A stretch of DNA of 64,000 nt. It comes from Shewanella sp. UCD-KL12. Lineage in GTDB: Bacteria > Pseudomonadota > Gammaproteobacteria > Enterobacterales > Shewanellaceae. A program made the translations under genes and the position numbers. The notes under the pieces are model-generated. The model saw only the letters and a program-made list of their open reading frames with translations, made no database searches and had not been told where the DNA came from. The stretch is from assembly GCF_001957125.1 (NCBI RefSeq), contig NZ_MPHJ01000012.1, positions 1 to 64,000 of the forward strand. Reading direction: 5' to 3'. Of the stretch, positions 63,407 through 64,000 are shown one piece after another. The stretch's first letter is position 1. Each line of letters opens with the position of its first letter.

Positions 63407-64000
63407 TTACCTCTCTATTTTTAAGGGGGATTAACTTGGCCCGCTTGCCAAGTAAGCAGAGCAAGGGGTTAGGAATTTGAGCGACAGCTGATGATTGGAA
63501 GTCGTTGACTTCACATATTAATTTGACGCTGTGTTTTGAACCTTTAACCAGTATAAGCTCGCCATGAGCTAGGTTCAGTTTTGCTGCAAGGGATGAGTGG
63601 AGGCTAATACGTGGCTCTGGTGTCATTGTTCTAACTGATAGTGAGCACGCAGCAAGTTCAAAATCAGCGTATAGATTCGCCTTTGGTGTTAAAGGCGTTG
63701 TGAGAGATTCATCATGATGAAGAGCCTCTTGCTCATAACTGCTTACCTCAGATAAGTCGCACTCTTGTATCCTGTCATCTGTTTTGGCGCTATCAAAAAT
63801 CTTTATACCAGCTATCCATGGAGAGTCTTGAGTATTGCTATAACGGACTTGGTCTGAGTTCCATTTGGGTGACCAGCTATTGGCGGGTAATACTGTGATC
63901 ACATTAATCTGGCTTTGCCTGAAGCCTGCTACTCCCTCCATAGATTGAGTAAATGGCATCTTGCTATCAGATAAAGGGGGCTTCTCTTTTACATCTGAAG
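63390..64000 (-). CDS. nuoG: NADH-quinone oxidoreductase subunit G, C-terminal part (partial)
   Basis: The frame is open to the window end; 203 residues are visible, ending LIPLKNREVNDGTS. Position immediately before nuoH on the same strand and the molybdopterin-oxidoreductase-like C-terminal beta domain (SVRTMTPEPRISLHSSLAAKLNLAHGELILVKG) identify it as the NuoG C-terminus. The N-terminal Fe-S part is outside. It overlaps nuoH by 17 bases. Identity rests more on gene order than on strong motifs. Confidence 0.85.
   Translation of the reverse strand, partial: SDVKEKPPLSDSKMPFTQSMEGVAGFRQSQINVITVLPANSWSPKWNSDQVRYSNTQDSPWIAGIKIFDSAKTDDRIQECDLSEVSSYEQEALHHDESLTTPLTPKANLYADFELAACSLSVRTMTPEPRISLHSSLAAKLNLAHGELILVKGSKHSVKLICEVNDFQSSAVAQIPNPLLCLLGKRAKLIPLKNREVNDGTS

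Noticed and set aside
1..64000. CRISPR arrays, prophage, tRNA or rRNA genes
   Set aside because: No regularly spaced repeats with spacers, no phage structural or integrase genes, and no tRNA-like cloverleaf or rRNA sequence recognised by eye.

Overview
The window reads as chromosomal DNA of a marine gammaproteobacterium, most likely Shewanella. The grounds are protein family content and gene order: isc cluster followed by ndk, folX-yfcH, yfbV/ackA-pta beside focA-pflBA, nuoG-N, and a repeat with ACCAATCGGTATAA ends. I see no rRNA, tRNA, CRISPR or prophage. The species cannot be fixed from the sequence alone.

Layout. 1-303: right end of an IS4-like element cut by the window edge. 342-4303 (-): short CstA-type transporter with its LytS/LytTR two-component pair, resembling the pyruvate-sensing Bts system. 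4473-7875: yecH, an orphan ParA ATPase with a small overlapping partner, a PilZ protein, psiE and suhB. 8031-16098 (+): trmJ, cysE, iscR-iscS-iscU-iscA-hscB-hscA-fdx, iscX, ndk; this is the Fe-S assembly block, with an IscR-type promoter region. 16099-17573: long AT-rich region with at most one doubtful small gene. 17574-25478: a TonB-dependent receptor, an AraC-type regulator, and two adjacent lipoproteins sharing a domain with two CxxCH motifs, one fused to a beta-helix. 25747-38716: REC-GGDEF-EAL protein, DUF481 outer membrane protein, tesA divergent from ybbA-ybbP, START-domain protein, yfcH and folX, AI-2E-type permease, methyltransferase, small unknown proteins (one of 32 codons) and a lipoprotein. 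38717-39506 holds DnaA-box-like sequences and a MITE-like repeat. 39507-49941: pta, ackA, yfbV, pflA, pflB, focA and a YfcC transporter, i.e. mixed-acid pyruvate fermentation; a perfect PdhR-type operator lies upstream of focA. 50436-53138 (-): second TonB-dependent receptor. 53790-55965 (-): TDT transporter and a methyltransferase. 56117-64000 (-): nuoN to nuoG (partial), the membrane half and part of the peripheral arm of complex I.

Themes. Pyruvate handling appears twice: a probable pyruvate-sensing uptake module at the left, and pfl/foc/ack/pta under a probable pyruvate-responsive operator. The Fe-S machinery supplies clusters used by PflA and NuoI/NuoG. The least described parts are the two di-CxxCH lipoproteins with the beta-helix fusion, the ParA/small-partner locus, the 32-codon gene, and a pair of GTTGCAAC-like motifs shared by both receptor upstream regions.
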